Shown here piece by piece: positions 34,431-45,764 of a DNA stretch of 64,000 nucleotides. Every line of letters starts with the position of its first letter. Position 1 is the stretch's first letter. The position numbers and the translations under genes were made by a program. Below the pieces are notes generated by a model, which saw only the letters and a program-made list of their open reading frames with translations, was not told the DNA's origin and did not search any database. The DNA comes from Sclerodactyla briareus (Eukaryota > Echinodermata > Holothuroidea > Dendrochirotida > Sclerodactylidae): NCBI GenBank assembly GCA_026419785.1, contig JAODTK010002455.1, forward strand, positions 1 to 64,000, read 5' to 3'.

Positions 34431-34889
34431 AGTCTGCCCTAATCTGGAAGGGTACATTCAAAAGTGCAAATGGTGTGAACTTATTTATGATGGATTGCCA
34501 GGTGTTTGACAATTTCTCAAATTCCCCTCAAGTTCGATACAACAGTCAGAATGCAGAAGGGCCCACCCCCACCCTAAATGCAGCAGAGGGTCGAAACATG
34601 TCCCTAAATCCAAGCTCCGACTTGAAAATTGAAAATTTTGATGTGTCATGACAATGTTTGCGCAGGCGCATGACCGAGAGGACTTGTCTTGAGGGATGAG
34701 GGGGGGTTGAGGTCGGAACCCATTAGGAAGTGCGCCAGCATAAATGGCCCCCTCCACACGCCCCGATTGGCAAATATAAGTCCCCCAATTTATGCCCCCC
34801 TAGACACATGCTGCTGCAATATTTGCTGAATAAGCAGCTTGCAAAAATTCTACTGAGCGCAAAAACTCAGTTTTTGTGTGAAAAAATAT

Positions 34890-34965
34890 TGATCACTTGG
34901 GTCCATGGGGGTCTGGCCCCCCCCGACCCCCCCCACCCCCCCCTTCGTGGTACGCCACTAGGCCT
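34890..34965 (-). repeat. AGTGGCGT-type G-rich dispersed repeat, antisense
   Basis: The reverse complement begins CTAGTGGCGTACCACGAAGG and continues into three G runs. It is the counterpart of 31,806-31,890. Confidence 0.4.
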
Positions 34966-37022
34966 GCTGTTAGCTACCAAATGTTGGGTGGCATTCTTGT
35001 ATCGAGATTTCCCAATGGGGGGTGAAGATCGGGGCCTGGTAATCATGTAATTCGATGAGGGACCACCATTGGTGTGCCACACAAATTGAATTCCCGTTGG
35101 AAAAAATATTTTTTATTTCTATCCTGGAAATTGCCAATCCTTTTTTAAATATTGCCAATTCGTATGGAATATACACAGATAAGGATTTGTATTTATCGGG
35201 GTATCATTCCGGGTTTCTCATAATCTGATCTCAGACTGACGCCAGGAGAGAGAGAGAGGGAAAGAACAAAATGAAGAAAAATATCATCGAAAATCGAAGA
35301 AAAAAATGTCTCCGATAAAGTGTGTGACTCTCGACTCTCTCGATCGTCTCGATTAGTTGTTTGACTTTCCGAGTTCTTACTTCAGATTCGTGTGACAAGT
35401 CTCGAGAATCATGAAATGCGGTTCGAGCATGCTGTAAATCATTGAAGACCTTACAAAGCTCTGTGGTTCATAGTAGTGGATCAGCGGTATGGATCGAAGA
35501 AATATCATCAGTCACGGCGAAAATTGCTATTTTATTTCTTGCATTTTTGTGGTTGTTGTAATTACAGTTGTGAGTATGGTTTTTTTTTTTTTTTTTGGGG
35601 GTCATTTCAGGTGAAATAATAATTTCGCCGGCCCGGTGTGAAACTCATTTCATCCTTAGGCTAGGCCTAAGCCATATAACTGGAGGGACTTCACTGGCGT
35701 GGTTGTTTTTTGTTTCGGTGGGCGGGTATAATTTAAACACTTGCAATACGCCAATTATTACATTATCCTTATCCGGAATAATATTCAAACTAAGTTTTAC
35801 TTATGGCACTAGGGCTGCAATAGTTTTGTGTGTTAGACCTAAACTTTGAAAGGTGGAGCATTGCCTAGGCCTGTATTCTGTGAGCAGGCTGCACAGTATC
35901 TAGTTGGGTGTGTGTGTGCAATAAGCCAGTACAAGCCAGGCAGGCATTACAAGTACAATTGGTCACAAATGGTGTGGTCATGTTCACTGACCTAACCTTG
36001 TGATAGTACTAGTAGGCCTATATCTGTACCTCTAACAATTCACAACTGGGAACAAAGTATGTGTTACAGTATGTCATTTTGGGAAACAGATTCTAAATTA
36101 CGGCCTTCAGATTACCTGGAAACTGGTACAGGTCACTAACCAACTATGAGGAAAATCTGAATAAAACCGTTAATCACCACCTCTACGCCAATATTCAGAG
36201 AAATCTATGCCAGCAATCAAACACGCTCGCTTTATAGGCTGTGAAAACTAAACAGCGAAGTAGGACTATCCCATTCTATAACAGGTTCCAAAATATTAGG
36301 GAATCTCGAACATGTGCTTAATGACAAATGACAAGTGGATCAGTTATTAAATTTTGCAGAATTTCTCAGTTCCTGATTTAAATTAGCAGATTAGTGGAGA
36401 GGAAAAAAAAATCAGTACAGAGTTATCACACATGCAGCCAGTGAACAATGACACATGTGAAGTGAGCTATCTCCGACGCAGCCTATTTGGGGCACTGTCA
36501 AATTATACAGTGTGGATACATAACAACGATAGATGCGTGACAGGTCAGTGAGTGCCGCTGCACACTATGAGAGTTGTAGGTGTGACTGTTAACATTGGAA
36601 TGATTATTTGACATACAATGTATAACATCATAGCAACTATCCGAAAAACAGGCTAAAAAAGTTTTCCCAAGTTCACTCTGTGTGCGGGCTGGTACATGGT
36701 AACTAGAATTACTATGGCTGCTCAACCCCAACTATTAAAACAATAAGATTTCCAGATAATCATAAATCTCCTTGGCAAGCACGCTACCCTTGAGGGTTTG
36801 AAAGGCAATTCAAATTTCAAAACTTTTTAGCTGATCGGAATGTGGGAACAAATAAGGTAGATGCCTATTGTCTAATCCTCTAAAAGTGCTTGTTAGTTAG
36901 TTATATGTGGGCAGGGGTTAGAGAATCCTTGAACTCTTTTTAAAGCTAAAAGTAAAATGTCATGTGTTAGCCTGTTGGACTGATGGCACCTATCCCTTTT
37001 CATATTTTTTTTTTTTTTACAG
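34966..37022. other. Sequence upstream of the first recognised DEPDC5 exon
   Basis: The first coding exon of DEPDC5, expected to encode a short start followed by a KVYKLVIH-like strand, should lie here or further upstream, but I could not find it. The A/G-rich stretch at 35,250-35,480 with CTCTCGATCGTCTCGA and the T-run at 35,580-35,596 hold no recognised promoter element. The Y-tract and acceptor of the next exon lie at about 37,005-37,022. Confidence 0.4.
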
Positions 37023-37109
37023 AGGATGATGTTGTCATCGATCCAAAGGAGTTCCCAGACATGAAAGTGGGCCATCTTGAGATTTAACATCCAGATAGAA
37101 AAAAAACAG
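37023..37109 (+). CDS. DEPDC5: DEPDC5 (Iml1), N-terminal domain exon
   Basis: DEPDC5 is the GATOR1 subunit with GTPase-activating action on RagA/B; GATOR1 inhibits mTORC1 at the lysosome in low amino acids. A T-rich tract ending ACAG precedes the reading EDDVVIDPKEFPDMKVG, which corresponds to the N-terminal strand of the family (vertebrate form has a VNPKVFP..KLGD segment). It continues through EI, a stop, and HPD, where the family has an EIxHP sequence. One substitution or indel therefore breaks the frame, probably TAC read as TAA plus a missing codon part. The exon ends at ACAG/GTATAT. An open, non-matching segment follows at 37,160-37,266 and is not included. Confidence 0.8.
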
Positions 37110-38254
37110 GTATATACTGTCTCGGGGAATTCACCCAAAACTATCGCCCCCCCCTCAGCAGCGAGGGGGATGTGGAGTATGATGCTGCCACCCTCATCCA
37201 GCAGGAGGAGCCACAATCGTGTAATGTGTTTCAAAAGAAATGTTGCCAGTGTGCCAACAATGCAAAGTGAGTGCTGGCGTACGGTAGGCACAGGCGGTAC
37301 TCTAGTTTCTTAACCGGTCCCCAATTACCACTTGGGTGGAGTGAAGCATATTGCCCATGGGTTACAACATAAACTATTGTGGGATCAGTCTGTTCATGCT
37401 CTAGATATATCATATATCAAGGCCACTATGTTCCAATGCTAACTATCAGGGCCACCTAAGCTCTCGTGAGTTAGAGAGGCTTTGTGAAATTCTTGTATTG
37501 ATGGATATAAATCAATTTGTTCAATTCATTCAAATGTGACGTCTAGGGGGCTCTAGTTCAGGCAGGTGTGTGATTTGTTATGCACATCTGATGCATTTTC
37601 ACTGGTCATAGCCTACTAGAGTGATGACAATACAAAACTAGTATTTATTACTATTACAATTGTGCTGATCACACATGAAGGATAATAATATCTTATATAT
37701 TCTATCAAATGTTAATGAATGAGTGCTAGAATAATTAAGGACATGTTGCTTGTACATTCAAATGTCAAATCCACTCAGAAGGTATTCCAGTGGGGCCAAA
37801 TGTAATTTTCTGACCTGCAATGTTGCATTACAGCTCAAACCAAGTATGCTGCATTGTTGTTCTGTCAAAGGCACTCAGTCAGCCTATCAGGCAGTTTTTC
37901 TGTTCTGTCTGTTTGTCTGTCATAAAACCTCCTTATGGCTCTCAAATATCTGTTTCTTGATGGATGTTGACTAAACTCAAACACAATGCGTACTGGTCCA
38001 AGGGACATCTTTGAGCTTGTCACGGTCCAAGATGATCCAATGAAAAATGCCTTCTTCCTCAAGGGAGGGGTTGGTTACCCTCATACTTGGGTGATAAGGA
38101 ATTTCAGATCGAAGGTCATTAAAAGGCATTCTGAGCTATTCTGTAAAGAACTTGCAAAAGGTTGCAAGATGCCTCTGCTATAGATTAAGTTGATTTACTA
38201 TGTCCTTGTTCAGATTATTATAGGACTAACTCGATTGTACGGTATGTGACAGGG

Positions 38255-38720
38255 AATTTAGTTGCGTGGATAAGCTGAAGCATACGCGCGTTGTTCTCCG
38301 GGAGCTAGGGTGGCGGATATTAGTGCGAGGAGGGACATGATCGTGGGGATGAGGAGGTGGTGTGTTGTCGAGATAGGCACAAATAATCTCCGGGGTGACA
38401 GTGACCAGGACATCCTAAGATCCCGATCCGGATGAGAACTGTGTGTAGGCTGAAGTCCACTAGGTCGAAAGGTCGCTGATTGTGGCATTCTACCGAGGTT
38501 TGACGGTTGCGTTGCTGGTAGGACGATAGCGGGTCCTCAATCGGTGGTTAAATTTAGCGTGTGCTGGGGAGGGGGGACAGTTCAGTTTTGTGGATTTTCG
38601 TGTTTCTGGGGGAAGGAGGGATCTTTCGCTAAGGATGGTCTTCACCGTAATGGTGGGCGGGGGCTTCACTGTTAGGCAAAGTTGGTCAATTTCTGCGTGG
38701 AAGGGTTGTTAAACTAATTT
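38255..38720 (+). pseudogene. LINE copy 1, ORF1 SGNH-esterase remnant
   Basis: After restoring frame, the translation contains PGARVADISARRDMIVGMRR, then VVEIGTNNL (38,364-38,390), then FVDFRV, RRDLFAKDGLHRNG (Asp and His of DGLH at 38,634-38,645) and LVNF. The GARV-DI, IGTNNL and DGLHxN blocks are those of the SGNH/GDSL-type esterase found in ORF1 of CR1-clade LINEs. The glycine-asparagine block and the catalytic Asp-His pair are visible. The nucleophile Ser block should lie just upstream and is absent, so the element is 5'-truncated inside ORF1. Confidence 0.7.
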
Positions 38721-38844
38721 GGGGGGCGAGGGTTTCAGTTTCTAGTGTCTGTAGGCTTACTGGCAGGTTTGTAAATAGTAAGCATCGCTTGGGGAGGTAC
38801 TGTGGCGAGGTCAACAGTAGCGATAGATACGTTAGCCCAGCTTG

Positions 38845-39545
38845 TCTTTTTTTCTTCTGTGCTAATGTTCAAATATCAGGAACAAGTTTTGTGAGTTTGC
38901 AGAGTTTAGTCCAGGAACGCACGCCTGACGTCATTGTGGTATTCGAGTTCGTGGTTGTACAGTGATATTTCCACACCGAAGTTCACCTTCCTGGTTTTTT
39001 TTGTTTATACGGCAAGCGGATAGATCTCTCCGTGGCATTGGTGGTGGGAGTTTTTGTATGTGAGGGGGGTTCAACCCCCTGACTTGAATATTTTTGAGAA
39101 GGCCGATATCTGCTAATTCTGTCAAACTCGGTTTGGTGTAAATTCCTGTCTAACTCATCTGGTATTCCCAGGTCTTTATTAGTTGGCGTTGTGTACGCGT
39201 CTCCAAATAGCTCGGAAGACAACACCTCTTTTCTTTCCGACTGTGCTTTTCGAAGTTTCTGGGAATAGTACAATTATTATGGGTATTTCAATTATCCAGA
39301 TATTTCCTTGGTCTTTGGTACGAGTGGCAGTCATGGCTCTGGCTTTTTTTTTCATGTCACGCAGGATGTTCCTCCTTTCTCAAGCTGTACATTTTCCTAC
39401 CAGAAAGCATTAATTATGTTGGATTTAGTTTTGAACAGTGATCCAGAGTCTGTAGATAATGTAGAGAGCTTGGGTAAGCTCGCTGCAAGTGATCACGATA
39501 GTTTAGATTTCAATGTGTCTTGTTCCCTCAATGTCCCACAGAGTG
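38845..39545 (+). pseudogene. LINE copy 1, APE-type endonuclease region
   Basis: Visible blocks include NKFCEFAE, ERTPDVIVV (the usual P-D-I-V-V-E strand), ADRSLRGIGGG (the D-R...R-G-G-G block), and LDLVLNSDPESVDNV followed by the hallmark SDHDSL at 39,488-39,505 with the catalytic Asp-His. The C-terminal 90 codons (39,308-39,580) are uninterrupted; earlier parts are frameshifted. The domain would nick target DNA for target-primed reverse transcription. Confidence 0.75.
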
Positions 39546-40139
39546 TAGAGCGTGTTCCTTGTTCGCGAAGGCCCATGTAGTGGCATTCCAGGTTTTTTAG
39601 CACAGTAGATTGGCATAAATTATTAGAAAGTACGAATGCTCTTGAATCTTGGAATGGTTTCATTGAAAGGCTAACGAGGTATGAAAGTTTGCGTTCCTTG
39701 GGAAACGCGCCAGTAAGAACAAGAGGCCCGTCGTGGATGGGAAGGGAAGTTTTTCTGGTCATCAAACGTAAGCAACATTTATGGCAACTTTATCGTTAGG
39801 TCTGGGTCTGTGTTGATCTAGAGCATTCAAAGTTCAGCAAAGCTTGTCCAGCGTTAGTTTCTTGGTGCTTAACGTGATTTAGAGAGGCAGATTGCCTCTA
39901 ATATCAAGGAGAATTCCTCGTGCATTTTTTCTCTTATGTGAGGGGGAAGCAGAAGAAGTCAAGAACAAGCATTGGTCCTTGATAGTTCCAACGCGGGTGT
40001 GGTAGTTTACAATGCGATAAGCAAGGAGATGGATAAGGTGATTAATAAGTACTTCTCGTTGTTTGTAATCATGAGAACTGGATAATTTGGTGACCTAGTG
40101 TCGGGGTTTCTCCGCACAGAGTATTGGTAATATGGTGTG

Positions 40140-41115
40140 TTCGTTCTGGTTTAGTAAAGGAGAACCTGCAGAAGCTCAAAAGTGAAAAAGCTCCTGGTCC
40201 TGACGCAGTTTATCCTTCTTACTAAAATCCATTCGCCGATGAGTTGTATGTTCCACTAGCTATTATTTTCAATAAGACTCTTCAAGAAGGTATGTTCGGA
40301 TGATGGGGAGAGCAAATGGTTCCTATTTCAAGAAAGGTTTCACGGTCTCTTCCTGTAATTACAGGCCAGTCAGTCCTACCCAGTGTTGTTACAAGGAATG
40401 GAATCAAATACATTGGGGATCATATGGTTGATTATTTCAAAGGGCATAGTCTTGGTTAGAGATTCTCAGCATGAGTTTAGGAAGAATCGTTCGTGTGTGG
40501 GACTAATCTCTTGGAATTTATGGAAGATGTTACATGTTCTGTTGAAAAGCAATGCTGTTTGATATAATTTTCCTGGACGTTCAGGAAAGCTTTTGACAAT
40601 GTTCCTCAGAGCGTCTCTTGCTCAAGTGGAGAGCTTTGGTATCGAGGGGGATTGTCCTCAAGTGGATTCGTGAGTGGTTAATACATAGGGAGGAAAGAAC
40701 GAGTTGTCATTAATGGGCAGTCTCGTCTTCTTGGGCAAAAGGTCACTGTGGTGTTCCACAGGGACGTTCTGGGTCCGCTCCTGTTTCTGGAGTATATTGA
40801 CGATCTTGAAGGTTCTGTTGATTCAAGGGTTAAGACGTTCGCAGACGATACTAAGTTGTCTCGGGAGGTCGGTTCGAATGAGTATGCTGCAAAAATTGTT
40901 TCAAATGGATCGGATATAACTTCCAAATGGTCTTTTCCGACGGCAATTTTCTTCAATGTCGACAAGTGCAGAGTTTTGCATGTTGTTTTTCGAACAATCG
41001 CAACCTTCTCCTTCAAGTTGAATTGGCCGAAATATTCAGGAGGTGATTTCATAAAAAATCTGGGGTTTGTTTTGGATTCTTCTTTGAAACCTCCAAGCAG
41101 TGTGCCAAGCTGCTA
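40140..41115 (+). pseudogene. LINE copy 1, reverse transcriptase region
   Basis: In order: KAPGPDAV (40,190s), a FKKG/NYRPVS-like block, FRKNRSC with TNLLEFMEDV, FRKAFDNVPQ, KERVVINGQSRLL, LGPLLFLEYIDDLEGSVDSR (YIDDL at 40,792-40,806), then FADDTKLSREV with the catalytic FADD at 40,838-40,849, and FNVDKCRVLH. The last 122 codons (40,748-41,116) are open. The glycine of the SGVPQGS block is damaged. Downstream sequence to 41,545 is the usual C-terminal RT tail, frameshifted. Confidence 0.8.
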
Positions 41116-41760
41116 GAAGAGGTATTTTGGCTTCTTGCTTGATTAGACGTCACTCAGTTTCCTTGATCATGGTCTTGGTTGTCGGCTGTTTAAGCAACGG
41201 TAAGACCGCACCTAGAGTATCTGTATAAGTGTGGAATTCCCTACTTTGCAAAAGACAAGTAATTGAGAACTTCAGCGTAGGGCAACTAAATGATTCACTG
41301 GTCTAAAAATTTTATCTACGAGGAAAATGCAGGCGTTCGGTCTAACTACCATGGACTGAGGCGAATTCGGGTTGGACTTGATTCAGTTTTCAAAATTGTC
41401 CATGGACCCGATGGCCTGTCCTTCCACTACTTCTTTGAATTTTCCAATGTTACTGCAAATAGAATCCACTGTCTCATCTCGTGGCAAGCGCTGCAGAATG
41501 GGACATTTGTAAATATTTTTCTTCTCGCCGAGAGTGATCGATGAGTGTGAATTGTTCTTCCTCGAACTGTTGTTTGGCTCTAAGAGTGTGAATGCGTTCA
41601 GACCGTCTTGATTATTTTTCAGGAATCAAGGGACGTATTGTTTAGTTCGAGTTTTTGTCATTTTTTCTTTCCTTGGTGTTGTTGTGGCTTCGGTGTCGTT
41701 TATGAGGATTATGTCCTTCCTGACCCTTTTCACTAAACTAACTACTGGTTGCTCAGTCTT

Positions 41761-43022
41761 TACTAAATTTCAATGAACCTGGGCAACATTTTTGAACGTG
41801 GTCATCTGTTACCCTGCAACGTCAATTGCTAGAGACAATAAGCTGTCAAGTGAATAGCATGATGAGCATTGTGAGAAAAAAAAGTAATGCAAAACTCCTT
41901 CAATTTTTCCTGAATTTACGAATCATCGGTGAAGAGTTGCTAGTGGCATAGCTCTAGCGAACACGAGTTGCATAGTGGTATTTTGTGTGTTATGGAAGTT
42001 GTGGTCAGCGCAACGATCATCTATGGGTCTAGGGTCAGCAGTCATCTAGGTTGATATTTTGGGCAGAGACAATGCTTTCTCCTGCACATCAACTTGTATG
42101 ATCGTCATGTTTTTTTGAAACACTAGAGTGAACATATCTGCAGATGAGCTGATTACAGCGACAGTGGGTCGTGCTGTCTGATTGTCTGTCTCTCTGTCTG
42201 TCGATCAGAATGGTCTCTTTATAACATTGATTCACGTGCTGTAGTTAAAGCAGCACTGAAATAGCTGTTGTGCATCGCTAAATGCTCCTTCTCCAAATAA
42301 GCAAGAATTCTACAACCCCTTACAAGAGTGCATAGCAATCAGTTTGTACACAACCCTATAGACACGCAATATAGGTTTTCATACATTCCCTCCAAATCTC
42401 CACAAGTGACGAGCACTCTTTCAAATGCGGTAATTAGCAAAGTGCGTGGGAGTAGAAAGGTTGCCTGTACATGTACTTAATACTAGCCCCCTCTCATTTT
42501 ATCCTTCAATAAATATATTTTCATTACTAAACACAACCCTACATGATAGTAATAAACCGTGGTAGGATGTAGTGAAATCATTTTAGACAAAAAATCAAAC
42601 TGTTTGGATAAAAATAGAGCTCAGTTGACAGAGCTCCTCAACCTGGGATCAACAGATTGTTAGATTAATTCCTTTTAGAACTAATCGAGAAGCTTTGCGA
42701 ATGTGTCTCAGCTGAGCAAGACACTCCATCTCCATTGTCACCCCACCCACCTGATGACTGGAGAACCTGTGGAGAACTCCAGTGCGACCTGTGCCAGAAA
42801 ATAGCAAGCAGCAACTCTGTCTCATGGAGTGCATCTCTGTTCAATTTTATTGAGGTGATGCCCTGCGGTAAAGTGTTTTGAGTATGTCAGTAGGAAGGCA
42901 TTATATAAAAATGGATATTATTGTTGATATAAAATGATGGAAAGCAAAGATGATAATTACTAATTAATTTAATTAATAATTTTTTTCGATTGATTTTAAA
43001 TTTTCTTCCATTGTTTCCCCAG
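41761..43022. other. DEPDC5 intron, no further feature recognised
   Basis: This is AT-rich sequence after LINE copy 1, with no exon-like match to the family and no repeat recognised. It ends in the TTGTTTCCCCAG acceptor. Confidence 0.5.
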
Positions 43023-43072
43023 CCACCTCCTGGTTCAGGTGAAATCCTTCAAAACACCACTGCAACAGAAAG
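43023..43072 (+). CDS. DEPDC5: DEPDC5 exon, LLxQVKS segment
   Basis: CCCCAG precedes a short exon reading HLLVQVKSFKTPLQQK and ending GAAAG/GTGACT. This matches the family segment LLLQVKS.KEDLQKE that follows the EIxHP strand, so it directly continues the exon at 37,023. It is uninterrupted. Confidence 0.85.
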
Positions 43073-44205
43073 GTGACTTTAAAATTGACTTTAAAAAAGT
43101 TATAATCCTAAGATTATGATCCTAAGAGAAAAAATCTCTTACAGTATGCTGTAAGGGCACAAGGAACAACCACCACTTACATACACTAAATGCAACATTT
43201 TTTTTCCGAATAGTTGCTCATCATCAATTGCAATTGAGAGCAATCACTCGAAATGTCATGTCATGTATAATTTTGATTATCATTGCCTCTTTGCAAGGAC
43301 TCGGGCATCTTTTGTAATCTGAATGTAGGTATTGTGAACTACCCCCAGGTTAATATTTGTGGGTTTTCTCTGTGGGTTTGAAGTGGTAGAACTAGAATAT
43401 ACCTACAGCCCCGAGAGGTAGGTTCCCACCACTTGTCAGAGATGACTGTTAGTGATATCACACCATAGCATCCTCACTTTGACTCGACACACTAGAAGTG
43501 TTTGTTGCATTGAATCTAAATTACATTACTGTATGATAGAAAACTCACAATATGTTCTGTTATTTTCCATATTGGTGGGCAAGATGACGAATACATGGTA
43601 CCCCTTGCAGGAATTGGACTAGGTACAAATTTTAAAAAGTGCGAGAGACCCAGGTGACCAGAATAAAAAGGCTTGCACGTGCTCAAAACCGGAGGCGAAG
43701 CCACAGAAATGAACGACAACGTCTTCAGGTTATTCCATAACATCTGACGCAAGTGAACAACAAGTCGCAAGGAAATAAAAAGGGGTGCTGTAACATATTG
43801 ACAGGCCCAGCAATCTTTCCCCAGTCTTTTTTGGTCTGCATCTCCACCAGTCGCAGCATTTGAAATATTCCTGTGATAGCTCAGGGACCTGAAGGAAACT
43901 GGAAAGGTCTAACTGCATCAACTGAAGAGAGTGAGTCATAACCTTGTAGCCAGTGTGAGGCCACCAGAGTGAATTGAACCCTTCTCAGATAGCAGGGCAA
44001 ACATCATCCAGGACTCTTGTTTGCAGTGAAAGGCTGGTAAATCTATCTTGAAACTTTCACGCTCAGTGAAGCTATGATCTTTGATAAATTCCTGTCCTGG
44101 TAATGTTAAACTGTGTGAAGGTCAAGAGTGTCTCACGTTTAATTATCATGATTAATGTGAAGTGGGGGTAATCTTCAATACCTGGATGTTTTTGTAGTGT
44201 TGCAG

Positions 44206-44377
44206 ATATCATCAGTGTAGAGCAGGGGATAGACAGGCCTCTTCAAGCTAAGGGCAGACGAGCCAGTATGTGTGGAGAAGGTGGACCCAAAGGAGGTGGC
44301 CCTGGACCTAGTGGAGATGGTCTTCAAGGAACAGTACATCAGCCGGAGCGACCTTGTGGAAGCTGAAAACCAAGCTG
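44206..44377 (+). CDS. DEPDC5: DEPDC5 exon, VDPKDV..LDLVEL segment
   Basis: After the acceptor GTTGCAG the exon reads IISVEQ, a variable middle, then EKVDPKEVALDLVEMVFKEQ and YISRSD. These match the family strand VDPKDVTLDLVEL.FKDQYI. A frame slip after SD then gives WKLKTKL (family MWRLKKSL) up to the donor CTG/GTGGGT. Two frame changes are needed, one before CVEKVDPK and one at the end. The region belongs to the N-terminal domain that packs against the SABA domain. Confidence 0.9.
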
Positions 44378-45573
44378 GTGGGTTTCCCCTCAAACTTCCT
44401 ACGGTGATAGCTAAACAAAGAGGAATTCACACATGTAGGGACCAAAGATGGGAGTATGACTTGATTCATTTTTATAGAGGAAGGGAGAGTCTGGTCCTAT
44501 TGGTTCAAACCCCAACTTCAACCGGGTTATCACTTTTCAAGGGGGAAGATGATTTGATTCTATGTGCAAGATTGTGTACATGAAATTCAGCAATGAAAAG
44601 TGACACATCACAACCCAGCAATTGTGGCGAGGTTCACATGATGAGTGCATGTTGTGCCATTCATTTTCAGAAATGATGTTGAATGTTTGAGCAATGTTAT
44701 GTTTTCAAAAATCAAGAACAATAGAATAACCAGGGAATTGTTGAGGTGGTTTGCACTATTGTCTGTCTTAAATTATTGCACTATAGTATTGTTCGTGGTG
44801 TTGTGCAATAGAATGAGATCCCTAAACTTCAAACTTTGAACAAACAACAATTATGCAATGAATGTCATTAAAATGGGGGCTGGGTTTGGAATGCATGAAA
44901 TTTGGAATGCGGATGTGGAAAACTAAACTAATGGTTTTCCCAAATGGTAGATTGTTGATTTTAAGATGTTTTTTTTGATGAAGTCGAAAGTGGGCACACC
45001 TGTGGATAGAGACATCTAAATGCATAATTTACGGTTGTTGAAAGCTGGCAGGGATTTAACAAAGTTTGTAGATTGGAAGGACTACGTCCAACAGAAGGGG
45101 AGGTCATATCGAGGTATTCACAAGGTGAATTTTGCATCATGCATGTATGATTCCTCAAGCTGGTCGGATTTGAAATGAATGCTGTGAATGGTTCTCTGAG
45201 TCATGGAAACCCTTTTCAAAGTAGAATGAGAGGGACATTGTCTCGACTTAGTGATGGAATCGTGGGGGATATTAATGTCTGAGGATGTCTTGTTCCTCCT
45301 GCTATCTCCCATGTGATAGGCCTGGCGACAATCTATTTCCACTCTATGAGGATTTCACTGGCTGCCTCTATATCTACCGAGTGTGTTGCCAGAATTATGA
45401 TTAGAGAGCCTATGAGTAGTGTGATATATGTAACAGGTCTACATTTCCACTTCTTCATTTTGCAACCCCTCCTAGTGGCAGCACCCCTAGATATTCATAA
45501 TCATACCCTTTAACACTGGCAATCTAAACACAGGCTATACCTTTCTAGGAACACTTGTTATTTACTTTTGTAG

Positions 45574-45764
45574 TTGAGAGCAGCCTCCCTCCACCAGAAA
45601 TCACCCTAAGGGTATCCGGGCTCAGGTCATGGACCTGTGGGCTGACGGCATGAAGGTGAGGTGTGTGTTGTCAGCGTTGATCAGGGTGTCCTTCAGGTCC
45701 TCAACAGCCATGGTCAAATAGCTACATACAGATGAGGCTCTAGAGTAGGGAGTTTGATACATGT
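45574..45764 (+). CDS. DEPDC5: DEPDC5 exon, GIRAQ..FRSTSAMV..IQMS segment
   Basis: The exon starts after TTTTGTAG. With homopolymer-length slips it reads LHQKITLKGIRAQVMDLWAD, then GMKVRCVLSALIRVSFRSST and AMV, matching the family's QKVEFAGIRAQ...EKVMCGYIS..TRVVFRSTSAMV without an intron. It then continues IYIQM, a damaged stretch, and EFDTC up to the donor at about 45,764 (TGT/GTAAGTGAG). The sequence from about 45,684 to the end, plus the donor and intron start, is the founding copy of the tandem array that follows. Confidence 0.85.

Larger units (their letters stand above)
38255..41760 (+). mobile_element. CR1-like non-LTR retrotransposon, copy 1
   Basis: The element spans an ORF1 esterase remnant, an AP-type endonuclease and a reverse transcriptase, and ends in a short TTCACTAAACTAACT tail, sense to DEPDC5 in the intron between 37,109 and 43,023. 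Multiple frameshifts and stops make it inactive as read. It shares its 3' 2 kb with the copy at 61.45-63.50 kb, from about 39,690 to the tail. A convincing target-site duplication was not found for this copy. Clade assignment rests on the ORF1 esterase and the RT motifs, not on an alignment. Confidence 0.8.

Noticed and set aside
37160..37266. Open segment reading DVEYDAATLIQQEEP after the first DEPDC5 exon
   Set aside because: It has no match to the family, while the next conserved segment is clearly at 43,023; the acceptor is weak.
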